A stretch of DNA of 64,000 bases, from the NCBI GenBank assembly GCA_017454485.1, contig JAFTCX010000062.1, forward strand, positions 1 through 64,000. Reading direction: 5' to 3'. Below are positions 47,418-55,369 of the stretch, piece after piece; position 1 is the stretch's first letter, and the number at the start of each line of letters is the position of its first letter. The position numbers and the translations under genes are program-made. The stretch comes from Clostridia bacterium. Lineage in GTDB: Bacteria > Bacillota > Clostridia > Oscillospirales > Acutalibacteraceae. The notes under the pieces are model-generated. The model had not been told where the DNA came from and did not search any database. It worked only from the letters and a program-made list of their open reading frames with translations.

Positions 47418-47672
47418 ATGCCGACAATCTGTCATTTTTACGGAATCATCATCGTCATGTACTTGCGCAACAAGGAACATAACCCGCCGCACATCCATGC
47501 GATCACGCAGGATTTTGACGCACCGTTCCTGATTGAAACAGGCGAAATCATGGAGGGCGAATTCCCACCGAAGGCAAAAACGATGGTCAAAGAGTTCATC
47601 ATGAAGTACCAAAAGGAACTGCTGGAAATGTGGGAAACCGAAAAGTATCAGAAGCTGCCCCCGATCAACTAA
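47418..47672 (+). CDS. DUF4160-family protein, putative toxin of a TA-like pair
   Basis: 84 residues from the ATG at 47418 (AGGAGG site). The start PTICHFYGIIIVMYLRNKEHNPPHIHA is the DUF4160 hallmark with its HxH pair. Proteins of this family are regularly encoded before DUF2442 proteins and have been proposed as toxin-antitoxin modules. Activity unknown. 33 bp before the DUF2442-XRE gene. Confidence 0.75.
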   Translation: MPTICHFYGIIIVMYLRNKEHNPPHIHAITQDFDAPFLIETGEIMEGEFPPKAKTMVKEFIMKYQKELLEMWETEKYQKLPPIN

Positions 47673-47705
47673 TCAAAACAGCAATATCCATAGGAGGTGA
47701 TAGCT

Positions 47706-48164
47706 GTGTTTCACAAGGCAATTGATTTGCACTTCAAAGAGGGAACCGTGATGGAAGTCACGTTCCAGGACGGCGTTGTAAAAAGATATGACATGCAGGT
47801 GTTGTTTCCGAAGTACCCGCAGCTGGAAGCACTGCGCGACCGGGCGCTTTTCACCTCCGGCAAGTTAATGGGTGCCTACGGTATCTATTGGAATGATGAT
47901 CTTGACATCGAAGCAGAAACGATCTATGAAGATGGCGAAACCGTCCGGCAGAAATTGATCCCCATGCACCTGTCTTCTGCCCTTGCGGTTGCAACAGCAC
48001 GCGCCAAAGCAGGCATCTCACAAAAGCAGCTGGCTGCCAAAGCAAATATGGATCAATCGGATCTTTCCAAAATTGAACGTGGCATAGCCAATCCATCCGT
48101 TTCCACGCTGGAACGTATCGCCAATGCGTTGGGCGGAACGCTGTCTATCAATATTGTTACCTGA
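47706..48164 (+). CDS. DUF2442 plus XRE helix-turn-helix protein, putative antitoxin/repressor
   Basis: 152 residues from the GTG at 47706, chosen because AGGAGG (47692-47697) is 8 bases upstream. Residues 1-about 80 are DUF2442-like (HFKEGTVMEVTFQDG... YGIYWNDDLDIEAE). Residues about 92-150 are an XRE HTH (ISQKQLAAKANMDQSDLSKIERGIANPSVSTLERIANAL). It likely binds the palindrome in the operon promoter and neutralises the DUF4160 protein. The second copy of the direct repeat begins right after its stop. Confidence 0.78.
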   Translation: MFHKAIDLHFKEGTVMEVTFQDGVVKRYDMQVLFPKYPQLEALRDRALFTSGKLMGAYGIYWNDDLDIEAETIYEDGETVRQKLIPMHLSSALAVATARAKAGISQKQLAAKANMDQSDLSKIERGIANPSVSTLERIANALGGTLSINIVT

Positions 48165-48227
48165 TTCAAAAATATTTTCAAAAAATGGAATAATTTACCG
48201 CCATAAGTGTCGGTATACTTATGGTGG
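48165..48227 (+). repeat. Direct repeat, copy 2
   Basis: Copy of 47249-47312 with a few changes, again containing the CCGCCATAAGT/ACTTATGGTGG hairpin (48198-48208, 48217-48227). The two copies exactly bracket the TA-like operon. Confidence 0.8.
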
Positions 48228-48233
48228 AAGAAA

Positions 48234-48260
48234 GGCGCTCTTTTACGGGCGTCTTTTTTT
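48234..48260 (+). terminator. Terminator of the TA-like operon
   Basis: GGCGCTC/GGGCGTC stem (two G-T pairs), TTTTAC loop, seven T residues. Confidence 0.65.
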
Positions 48261-48339
48261 GTTGCAATAAAAAATCAGCCGAAAGGCAGAAAGGAGGATT
48301 CTCATAAATGTGTCAAACCGTAAAGCCCGTTGCCTGAAT

Positions 48340-48490
48340 CTTTGTCTCACAGTGTAAGAACCTCACGAAATTGTAACCAAATCAAGATTTGGACAATTTC
48401 GGAGAACCTTGTTACACGAGACGATGTCTCATGTAATAACGAGCAGGGAAACCCGATATGGGTTTCCGACCACAGGGGCACATCCCCTGT
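48340..48490. other. oriT: Probable origin of transfer (oriT) with clustered hairpins
   Basis: Directly before the mob genes lie four inverted repeats: CGAAATTGT...ACAATTTCG enclosing CCAAATC/GATTTGG (48366-48401), TTACACGAGAC/GTCTCATGTAA with one mismatch (48412-48435), GGAAACCC/GGGTTTCC (48450-48470) and ACAGGGG/CCCCTGT (about 48472-48490). Such clusters in front of a relaxase operon are typical of oriT. The nick site was not identified. Confidence 0.55.
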
Positions 48491-48519
48491 AACCCCTTTG
48501 ACGGAAAGGAAGTGAAAAA

Positions 48520-48843
48520 TTGTCAAAGGAAAAAGGAATCTATTTCCATGTCTCCGAAAAGGAGAAAACCAAGATTGCAGCCAATGCAAAAAAGTGCGGC
48601 CTGAAGCAAAGTGAATATCTACGGCAGCGAGCGCTGGGCTATGAACCGAAACCGGTTCTGCCCGGCGTTTTTTATGCCTTCATTGATCGGTTGGACAAGC
48701 TGATTGACAAGGACATTTCGCCAAAGGTCACAGCCGAAGCGCTGCGGCTGCTACGGGAGATCAGCGATGTGCTGATCAAACCGCGCAAGGAGGTGGTACA
48801 GAAATGGCAACCACCGGACTCTGGCCCATCAAAGGCAGTCTGA
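48520..48843 (+). CDS. MobC-like relaxosome accessory protein
   Basis: 107 residues from a TTG with a GGAAGTG site. The ribbon-helix-helix-like start YFHVSEKEKTKIAANAKKCGLKQSEYLRQRALGYEP is the usual MobC N-terminus that binds oriT. Its 3' end overlaps the relaxase gene by 40 bp, implying coupled expression. Confidence 0.75.
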   Translation: MSKEKGIYFHVSEKEKTKIAANAKKCGLKQSEYLRQRALGYEPKPVLPGVFYAFIDRLDKLIDKDISPKVTAEALRLLREISDVLIKPRKEVVQKWQPPDSGPSKAV

Positions 48844-50162
48844 AAACGGTGATCGATTATGCGGATAATCCGGACAAGACCACGCTGGAAAAGTATGTGG
48901 ACAGCGATTTGTATGCTGCCTTACGGTATACGGAAAACGACAACAAAACCGATCAGAAAATCTTCGTCACCGGCATCAACTGTTCCAAGTACGCCGCCTA
49001 TGAACAGATGATGGCAACCAAACGGCGGTTCGGGAAACTCGGCGGCAATGTCTGCTACCACGGCTACCAAAGTTTCAAAGCCGGTGAGGTCTCGCCGGAA
49101 CTATGCCATCAGATCGGCGTTGAAACAGCACGGCGTATGTGGGGCGACCAGTATGAGGTGATTGTAACCTCGCATTTGAACACGGAAAACCTTCACAATC
49201 ATTTTGTGCTGAATAGTTTGTCGTTCAAAACCGGCAAAAAGTACAGCAACAAGATCAGCGAACACATCCGACTTCGTGAGGTCTCAGATGAAATCTGCCG
49301 GGAACATCATCTGTCCGTATTGGAAAACGCACCGTTCTATAGCGGCGACAAGGCCGCCTACTGGCCGCACAGGGAAGGCAAACTAACCCGCCGAGATCTG
49401 GTCAAGGCAGACGCGCAGCGGGCACTGGATGTTTCACTGAACTACCCGCAGTTCTTTATGAATCTGCGGCGGTTGGGTTATGAGATCGATGAACGGCGGT
49501 TATCTGTGAAAGCGCCGGATTGGGAACGTAACATTCGGCTGTCGGGTGTTGGGTTGACACGCGAAGTGATTGAAGCGTCGTTCCAACAACACCGCATTTC
49601 AGATACCTGGTACGTCTTTTACAGAGCTCATATCATTCCAGAACCAAAGCAAAAGCCGCTGGAAGCCATTCTCAAAGAAATGGAACAGGATCTCTATCGC
49701 GGTAGGAGTGGCGTTGAGGTTGCGCTGATCTCAGTGTTCCTGATCCTGGCGATGCTGTTACAGGCAGCCATTGAAAACGCGCGGTACACGCCGCTTTCAC
49801 CGACTATGCGACTGGAAATGCAGTATGTCAAGCAGTATGTGGCGGATCATCGGTTTCTGAAAGACAACAACATTCAGACAACGGATGAACTGAAAAACCG
49901 TATCTTGCAGACGCAGGCGGAGATTCAGAAGCAGGAAGCCGAACGGCAGCACATCCGCAACCAAATCCGTAGAGCTGAACCCGGGGCAAAGGCTGCGCTG
50001 AAAGAAGAGGCGAAAGCCGTAACCAAGAAGCTGAACCCCTTGCGGGGACAGCTGAAAAATTTCCAGCGGATCTTGGACAAATCCGACTATGTCTATACGA
50101 TGCTGGAAACCGAACGCAGGCTCGAGCGTCAAATCGGGCGAAACAGAAACTATGAAAGGTAG
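48804..50162 (+). CDS. Relaxase/mobilization nuclease (MobA/TnpZ-like)
   Basis: 452 residues. Y19 in the N-terminal VIDYADNPDKT motif is the likely nicking tyrosine, and H124, H131 and H133 in HLNTENLHNHFVLN are the metal-binding histidine triad. A hydrophobic segment at about 306-322 and a coiled C-terminus (360-450) follow. Nicks oriT and pilots single-stranded DNA through a helper conjugation system. Corresponds to tnpZ in Tn4451-type elements. Confidence 0.87.
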   Translation: MATTGLWPIKGSLKTVIDYADNPDKTTLEKYVDSDLYAALRYTENDNKTDQKIFVTGINCSKYAAYEQMMATKRRFGKLGGNVCYHGYQSFKAGEVSPELCHQIGVETARRMWGDQYEVIVTSHLNTENLHNHFVLNSLSFKTGKKYSNKISEHIRLREVSDEICREHHLSVLENAPFYSGDKAAYWPHREGKLTRRDLVKADAQRALDVSLNYPQFFMNLRRLGYEIDERRLSVKAPDWERNIRLSGVGLTREVIEASFQQHRISDTWYVFYRAHIIPEPKQKPLEAILKEMEQDLYRGRSGVEVALISVFLILAMLLQAAIENARYTPLSPTMRLEMQYVKQYVADHRFLKDNNIQTTDELKNRILQTQAEIQKQEAERQHIRNQIRRAEPGAKAALKEEAKAVTKKLNPLRGQLKNFQRILDKSDYVYTMLETERRLERQIGRNRNYER

Positions 50163-50214
50163 TCAATATGAATCAATTCTATTTAAAACTGAAAGAAGAA
50201 AAGGAGGCCAATCA

Positions 50215-51207
50215 ATGACAAGAAAACTAAAAGAAGATTTACGAACCCCGGATGAGATTCGGGCAGACGTGCCGCCGGAGCACGCAGCGGCACGGGCGCC
50301 GGAGCTTCATGTATTTATTGAAAGCGAAGTGCTGCGGCAACTCAAGGCAGAGCATCATCCCATCAACATATCCGTGGATATGATCCTGTCGTTTGCCGAC
50401 AATCCGTATCAGGTGCTTGACAACGAAGAAATGGACGAGCTTGTGCAAAGCATAAAAGAACGCGGGATTCTCACGCCTTTGATTGTAATGCCGAAGCAGA
50501 ACGACGCACACGTTTTTGAACTCATCAGCGGCCACCGGCGGCTGTATGCCGCGCAGAAAGCGGGGCTGGAAACGGTGCCAGCCATCGTTTGCAATGTCAG
50601 CCGTGACGAAGCCGCCATCATGGTTGTGGACAGCAACCTGCACCGGGAACATATTCTGCCCAGCGAGAAGGCAAAGGCGTATAAGCTGCGGCTGGACGCA
50701 ATGAAGCACCAAGGTCAGCGAACGGATTTGACTTCTGCTCAAGTTGAGCAGAAGTTGTCTGTTGAGCAGTTGGCAGAGGTAGCAAACGAAAGCCGCGCAC
50801 AGATTCAGCGCTATATTCGGCTGAACAACCTGATTCCGGAACTGCAATCCCTGGTTGACGAAAACAGGATTGCTCTGACGCCTGCCGTCGAACTGTCCTA
50901 TCTCACAGAAGACGAGCAGAACAACCTGTTGGAAACCATCGAAAGCGAAGACTGCACACCGTCGCTTTCTCAGGCGCAGCAGATGCGCAAGTTGTCCGCG
51001 CAGGGACAGCTCGACATGGATGCAGTTTTTCAGACGATGACGAAGCCAAAAGCCAACCAAAAGCCCAAGGTCAGCATTTCGATGGAGCAGCTCAGCCCGT
51101 TCTTTTCACCGGACGTCACGCCGAAAGCGGTCATCGAGTATATTCTAAAGCTTTTGGACGAAGACCGCAAGCGTAAGGCACGCCGGCGTGACCGGGAAGA
51201 GAGGTGA
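50215..51207 (+). CDS. ParB-like DNA-binding protein
   Basis: 330 residues from the ATG at 50215 (AAAGGAGG site). ISVDMILSFADNPYQV, VFELISGHRRLYAAQKAG and SNLHREHILPSEKAKAYKLRL are ParB N-terminal and central motifs, followed by the HTH about residues 170-200. No ParA partner is encoded, so it probably regulates the element's genes or stabilises an excised form rather than acting in a standard partition system. Confidence 0.83.
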   Translation: MTRKLKEDLRTPDEIRADVPPEHAAARAPELHVFIESEVLRQLKAEHHPINISVDMILSFADNPYQVLDNEEMDELVQSIKERGILTPLIVMPKQNDAHVFELISGHRRLYAAQKAGLETVPAIVCNVSRDEAAIMVVDSNLHREHILPSEKAKAYKLRLDAMKHQGQRTDLTSAQVEQKLSVEQLAEVANESRAQIQRYIRLNNLIPELQSLVDENRIALTPAVELSYLTEDEQNNLLETIESEDCTPSLSQAQQMRKLSAQGQLDMDAVFQTMTKPKANQKPKVSISMEQLSPFFSPDVTPKAVIEYILKLLDEDRKRKARRRDREER

Positions 51208-51211
51208 TCGC

Positions 51212-51376
51212 ATGGCAGACCAAAACATCATCACAGCAGAAAAGCAAAAAATCGCATTTAACAATGCGGTGACATTTCTTGCGGAAATGTATCGGAAATA
51301 CGGCGACTTGATCGTTCCTCTAACGGATGAAGAAGTTTTTGCATATTTGCGAGAACTGCAAAAGAAATCCGCATAA
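51212..51376 (+). CDS. Small protein between parB-like and recombinase genes
   Basis: 54 residues from the ATG at 51212 (GAGGTGAT site), 4 bp after the ParB-like stop. Helical, soluble, ending in YLRELQKKSA. Possibly equivalent to small accessory ORFs of Tn4451-like elements. Function unknown. Confidence 0.6.
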   Translation: MADQNIITAEKQKIAFNNAVTFLAEMYRKYGDLIVPLTDEEVFAYLRELQKKSA

Positions 51377-51385
51377 CCCAAATTA

Positions 51386-51413
51386 GCGGAGCAGTCGGTT
51401 TCGGCTGCTCCGC
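51386..51413 (+). terminator. Strong hairpin before the recombinase gene
   Basis: GCGGAGCAG/CTGCTCCGC, a 9-bp stem. It lacks a T-tract, so termination is uncertain. Confidence 0.35.
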
Positions 51414-51478
51414 ACATTCGCAAACGGAGATAAGAATTGATAAAATACAAACATCAGAACGAAAGGATATGTGAAGTT

Positions 51479-53158
51479 ATGAAAAAAGTCAACTGTTATA
51501 TCTATACCCGCGTCTCCACTGCCATGCAGGTGGACGGCTACAGCCTGGATGCGCAGCGGGAAAAGCTGCGTAAATATGCGGATTTTCAGGAAATGCACAT
51601 TGCCGGCGAATATTCCGACGAGGGAAAATCCGGCAAGAATATTGCCAACAGACCGCAATTTCAGCAAATGCTTCAAGACATTGAAACTGGCAAGGACGAC
51701 GTTTCCTTTGTGCTCGTTTTCAAGCTCTCCCGTTTCGGAAGAAACGCCGCTGACGTGCTCAGTTCGCTGCAGTTTATGCAGGATTTTGGCGTGAATCTTA
51801 TTTGTGTGGAAGACAGCATCGATTCCTCACGTGACAGCGGGAAGTTGATGATTTCCGTGCTCTCCGCTGTTGCAGAAATCGAACGCGAAAACATTTTGGT
51901 ACAAACCATGGCCGGACGCAAGCAGAAAGCCAAAGAAGGTAAGTGGAACGGAGGCTTTGCGCCTTACGGGTATTACCTGGAAAAGGGCGAGCTGAAAATT
52001 GCTGAGGACGAAGCCGAAGTAATTCGTGTCATCTTCGATCAGTATGTTCACACAACGATGGGTGTCCATGCGCTGGCCAAATACTTGAATCAAAGCGGAT
52101 ATATCAAGAAGCAACGACAGAATGGTACGTTGAATATGTTTTCGGCAAGCTTTGTGAAATTTGTTCTTGATAACCCGATCTATTGCGGCAGAGTCGCTTT
52201 CGGGCGCAGGAAAACCGAGAAAATCAACGGCGAACGGAACCAGTATCATATTGTGAAGCAGACCGACTACCCGGTCTATGACGGTATTCATGAAGCGATT
52301 GTTTCAAAAGAATTGTGGCAGCTCGCACAGGAAAAACGCAAAGAGAACAGTGGCAAGTGGGAGAAAAAATACAATTTAGATCATGAGCATCTGTTATCCG
52401 GTATTTTGTGTTGCCCGGTCTGCGGCGCAAAGATGTATGGCAATGTAAATCGTAAAAAGAAACCGGACGGCACCATCTACAAAGACCATTTCTACTATGC
52501 CTGTAAGCATCGCATGAAAGTGGATGGACACCGCTGCGATTACCATCGCCAATGGAATCAGGATGTGATCAACGCAGCGGTAGAAGAGGTCATCCACAAA
52601 GCAGTCAATCAACCACAGTTTGAGACAGCTGTTAAGGAGCGATTCAATTCCGAGGTCGATACCAATGAACTGGAAAACAAGCTGGCTGATCTGAAAAAAC
52701 AGCTTCGTCAACAAACGGGAGCAAAGGACAGGTTGTCTCTCCAGGCGGATCAGTTGGATGTTTCGGATCGGCATTATGAACGGAAGTATCGGGATATTGA
52801 AAAGCGGATGAATGCTTTTTATGATGAGATTGAACGCATTGAAGAAGAAATTGAATCTGTCCAGCACCAGATAACCGTCATTCGGGAACAAAAAATAACT
52901 GCCGAGAACATCTATGAATTCTTGTATTTGTATGATATAATATATCAGAAAATGACCGATGCCGAAAAGAAACGGTTTCTGAACAGCTTCTTGGAAAGCG
53001 TAGAGATCTTTCCGGAAAAGCAGCCGGACGGCAAGATTTTGAAAAGTATCAGTTTTCGCTTCCCCATCATTTACGATGGGGAAAGCGTGACGAAAATCAG
53101 GTGGGACAAGAAAAGTCAGGTCGAGACAGTAGTATTGATGTCACGGGTTCAGGATTGA
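51479..53158 (+). CDS. Large serine recombinase (TnpX/Int type)
   Basis: 559 residues from the ATG at 51479, beginning YIYTRVSTAMQVDGYSLDAQ with catalytic S13. The resolvase domain spans 1-150, the recombinase domain 160-270, a zinc ribbon (CCPVCGAKM ... YACKHRMKVDGHRC) lies near 305-350, and a long coiled coil about 395-470. It should catalyse integration and excision. Its last residues VETVVLMSRVQD resemble the end of RlmD; the inferred right junction (53120-53125) lies in these codons, so the terminal codons come from the chromosomal target. Confidence 0.9.
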   Translation: MKKVNCYIYTRVSTAMQVDGYSLDAQREKLRKYADFQEMHIAGEYSDEGKSGKNIANRPQFQQMLQDIETGKDDVSFVLVFKLSRFGRNAADVLSSLQFMQDFGVNLICVEDSIDSSRDSGKLMISVLSAVAEIERENILVQTMAGRKQKAKEGKWNGGFAPYGYYLEKGELKIAEDEAEVIRVIFDQYVHTTMGVHALAKYLNQSGYIKKQRQNGTLNMFSASFVKFVLDNPIYCGRVAFGRRKTEKINGERNQYHIVKQTDYPVYDGIHEAIVSKELWQLAQEKRKENSGKWEKKYNLDHEHLLSGILCCPVCGAKMYGNVNRKKKPDGTIYKDHFYYACKHRMKVDGHRCDYHRQWNQDVINAAVEEVIHKAVNQPQFETAVKERFNSEVDTNELENKLADLKKQLRQQTGAKDRLSLQADQLDVSDRHYERKYRDIEKRMNAFYDEIERIEEEIESVQHQITVIREQKITAENIYEFLYLYDIIYQKMTDAEKKRFLNSFLESVEIFPEKQPDGKILKSISFRFPIIYDGESVTKIRWDKKSQVETVVLMSRVQD

Positions 53159-53433
53159 CCGCCGAAAAAGCACTTGATTTATGGGCTTTTCGGAGATTTG
53201 ACCGTCGGCGGAGAAGCGCGAAATTGATCGCAAAAATTACTTCGTGGAAACATATCAATAGAAATGTGCGGAGGGTTGAGTTGCCGATTTAGATGTCAGA
53301 GGGTTGAGGCTTCGGTTTGGATGTTTTTGTGATAGGGTTGAAGCTGTGATTTAGATGTCAGATCATCCCATAAGACGGAAACTGTACAAGACATCTAAAT
53401 ACGCTGACATAGAAATTTAGCAAATTTGCCCAC
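53159..53433. other. Intergenic region with stems and three imperfect repeats
   Basis: A CCGAAAAAGC/GGGCTTTTCGG stem, enclosed by CCGCCGA/TCGGCGG arms (about 53159-53212), directly follows the recombinase stop. Then three related segments of the form AGGGTTGA...GATTTAGATGTCAG occur at 53271-53299, 53300-53326 and 53333-53361, with an inverted GACATCTAAAT at 53390-53400. No ORF is supported. The repeats could be recombinase or regulator sites, or relics of an adjacent element. Confidence 0.45.
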
Positions 53434-53462
53434 TTGAATTTTTGAGGTTTTTCGACTATAAT
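53434..53462 (+). promoter_or_regulatory. Promoter of the small ORF-MATE operon
   Basis: TTGAAT (53434-53439), 17 bases, TATAAT (53457-53462); transcription would start almost at the first base of the leader hairpin. Confidence 0.75.
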
Positions 53463-53471
53463 ATATATACA

Positions 53472-53517
53472 ACGTGTGGCGTTTCAACTGCGTAAATCCG
53501 GTTGGAAATCCGCACGT
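53472..53517 (+). promoter_or_regulatory. Leader hairpin 1 with conserved loop GCGTAAATCCGG
   Basis: Arms ACGTGTGG/CCGCACGT and TTTC-AAC/GTT-GAAA close a loop TGCGTAAATCCG; TTTTATTTTG follows, so it can act as an attenuator. It precedes the gene at 53550. The same loop sequence recurs in hairpin 2 on different stem sequence. Confidence 0.55.
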
Positions 53518-53549
53518 TTTATTTTGTCACGAAGAGGAGGTAAAGCGAA

Positions 53550-53789
53550 ATGAAACGAGTGAAAGCCGCTTGTATCTGTCAGACACTCCACTTTATGTTA
53601 AAGGATGATCTTGGACACGATTACGCAGTAAAGCTGGTCAAGGAAGAGGTTGAGAAATACAAAGCCTCTCTCGACAAGAACCGGACAAAGTATAAAATCG
53701 TCAGCGAGGAAACGCAGTCAGATGGTTCTGTCATGATCAAAATCATTAAGCAGTACAACACAAGTCCCGTTGGCGATTATCTGGACTAA
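53550..53789 (+). CDS. Small conserved-looking protein upstream of the MATE gene
   Basis: 79 residues, AGGAGG site. MKRVKAACICQTLHFMLKDDLGHDYAVKLVKEEVEKYKASL forms a helical N-terminus with two Cys; the C-terminal half is two likely beta strands (KYKIVSEETQSDGSVMIKIIKQY). No known domain. Flanked by the two loop-sharing hairpins and likely cotranscribed with the efflux gene. Confidence 0.6.
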   Translation: MKRVKAACICQTLHFMLKDDLGHDYAVKLVKEEVEKYKASLDKNRTKYKIVSEETQSDGSVMIKIIKQYNTSPVGDYLD

Positions 53790-53816
53790 ATAAGAATATC
53801 GTTACGACACAGTATA

Positions 53817-53857
53817 GCGTGTAGCCATTGGCGTAAATCCGGCTGATGGTTACACGC
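53817..53857 (+). promoter_or_regulatory. Leader hairpin 2 with conserved loop GCGTAAATCCGG
   Basis: A 12-bp stem GCGTGTAGCCAT/ATGGTTACACGC (one G-T pair) around a loop with GCGTAAATCCGGCTG; U-rich sequence follows. It lies between the small ORF and the MATE gene. Confidence 0.55.
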
Positions 53858-53883
53858 TATTTATTTGAAAGGATGTGATTCCG

Positions 53884-55293
53884 GTGGAACAGGAAACAAA
53901 TCCGTTTTTAGGGGAAGAGCATATTGGTAATTTGATGCGGAAATATGCGATTCCCTGTATCATCTCGCTTCTGGTCGGCGCACTCTACAATATTGTCGAT
54001 CAGATTTTTATCGCAAACGCATCGTACCTCGGCTCATACGGTAACGCTGCCAATACGGTTGTTTTTCCTCTTACGGTCATTGCTTTGGCTATTGCAGTAA
54101 TGATTGGAGATGGCTGCTGCGCCTTCGTCAGTCTGAGCCTTGGAAGAAAGCAGCCTGAAACTGCTAAGAAAAGTGTCGGCAATTCCATCATCATGGTGAT
54201 TGTTAGCGGATTGTTGCTTTGTGCGGTGTATCTGATTTTCAGTAATCAGATCATTGCTATGTTCGGAGGAACTGTTAATGCAGAGACATTTAGACATTCC
54301 AAGGAATACTTCTTCTACATTACGCTTGGCATACCATTTTATATGTTCGGTCAGGCACTGAATCCTATCATCAGAGCGAACGGGAGTCCTAAATTTGCAA
54401 TGGCATCCACGCTTGCCGGTGCTGTGCTCAATATCATTCTGGACCCTGTTTTTATCTTTGTTTTTAAGTGGGGCATGATGGGTGCTGCCGTAGCGACTGT
54501 TCTCGGGCAGGTTGTAACTGCTGTTCTTGCAATCTGGTATATCGTTCATATGAAGTTGGTGAAGCCTGCGAAAACGGACTTCAAGATGGATGGAGGTATT
54601 TGCCGCAAGACGCTTGTCCTTGGTATCACCAGTTTCCTGTCACAGATATCTTTGGTTGCGGCAATGGCGGCGATCAATAATATGATCAGGAAATATGGTG
54701 CGCTTGATCCGGTTTTCGGGCAGGAACAATATGCACAGATTCCTATGGCGGTGGTCGGTATCGTTATGAAGTTTTTCCAGATCGTTATTTCCATCGTTGT
54801 TGGTATGGCTGCCGGATGCATTCCTGTTGTTGGATTTAATATGGGAGCCGGGAAGAAAGATCGTGTTAAAGAGCTTTTCACAAAGCTGCTTGTCGCAGAA
54901 ACTACCGTCGGTCTTATAGCACTTCTCATTGTAGAATTGTTCCCACAACAGCTGATTAACATTTTTGGTGCAGCAAATGAAAGTGCGTACTATACGGACT
55001 TTGCGATTAAGGCGTTCCGCATTTATCTGTGCATGATGATCTTCGCTTGCGTAAACAAGGCTTGCTTTATTTTCCTTCAGGCGATGGGAAAAGCCGTGGA
55101 ATCCACTGTACTGTCTATGGTTCGTGAGATTGTTTTCGGTGTAGGGTTGGCATTACTGCTGCCGCTTTTCTTTGGACTTGACGGAGTTTTATATTCTATG
55201 CCGTTGTCAGACATTCTGACATTTGTGATTGCAATCTTTTTGATCATAAAGACATACAGGCAATTGCATCAGGAGGAGGTAAAACATGCTTAA
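53884..55293 (+). CDS. MATE-family multidrug/metabolite efflux protein
   Basis: 469 residues from the GTG at 53884 (AAAGGA site 10 bases upstream; the earlier GTG at 53875 is too close). Twelve membrane helices with the duplicated MATE pattern: IISLLVGALYNIVDQIFIA near residue 27 and ITSFLSQISLVAAMAAINN near 250. A Na+ or H+ driven exporter; substrate unknown. Codon and base use are more AT-rich than the flanking chromosome. The two hairpins upstream suggest RNA-level control. Confidence 0.88.
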   Translation: MEQETNPFLGEEHIGNLMRKYAIPCIISLLVGALYNIVDQIFIANASYLGSYGNAANTVVFPLTVIALAIAVMIGDGCCAFVSLSLGRKQPETAKKSVGNSIIMVIVSGLLLCAVYLIFSNQIIAMFGGTVNAETFRHSKEYFFYITLGIPFYMFGQALNPIIRANGSPKFAMASTLAGAVLNIILDPVFIFVFKWGMMGAAVATVLGQVVTAVLAIWYIVHMKLVKPAKTDFKMDGGICRKTLVLGITSFLSQISLVAAMAAINNMIRKYGALDPVFGQEQYAQIPMAVVGIVMKFFQIVISIVVGMAAGCIPVVGFNMGAGKKDRVKELFTKLLVAETTVGLIALLIVELFPQQLINIFGAANESAYYTDFAIKAFRIYLCMMIFACVNKACFIFLQAMGKAVESTVLSMVREIVFGVGLALLLPLFFGLDGVLYSMPLSDILTFVIAIFLIIKTYRQLHQEEVKHA

Positions 55294-55312
55294 CAGAGTA
55301 ATTACTATCAGC
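55286..55312 (+). pseudogene. Truncated start of a cytidylate-kinase-like gene
   Basis: GAGGAGGTAAAAC followed by an ATG and codons MLNRVITIS, the standard N-terminus of cytidylate-kinase-like proteins that often follow MATE genes. After nine codons the sequence changes to unrelated DNA and runs into the terminator of the next gene. It overlaps the MATE stop by 8 bp. The break marks the edge of an acquired segment or a deletion. Confidence 0.5.
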
Positions 55313-55330
55313 TTGATTTATCTAAGTATA

Positions 55331-55365
55331 ATGAAAAAAGCGCCGCCGGAACGCTCCGGCGGTCA
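55331..55365 (-). terminator. Terminator of the MerR-like gene
   Basis: On the minus strand CCGCCGGA/TCCGGCGG stem followed by CGCTTTTTT. Confidence 0.75.
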
Positions 55366-55369
55366 CTTT

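Larger units (their letters stand above)
36072..53125. mobile_element. Integrative mobilizable element (Tn4451-like) inserted in rlmD
   Basis: Bounded by GTCGAG at 36072-36077 (codons for VE in rlmD GHVECVV) and 53120-53125 (codons for VE in recombinase VETVVLMSR). Both flanks also read alike for 25 bases beyond. It contains tnpV at the left end, a large serine recombinase at the right end, MobC and relaxase genes, a ParB-like gene, regulators, a toxin-antitoxin-like pair and a defence cargo. The 3' end of rum/rlmD genes is a known insertion target of serine-recombinase elements. Exact crossover bases are inferred. No conjugation machinery was seen, so it would need a helper. Confidence 0.75.

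Noticed and set aside
47249..48227. CRISPR-like repeat pair
   Set aside because: Only two copies, about 900 bp apart, with genes between; not an array.
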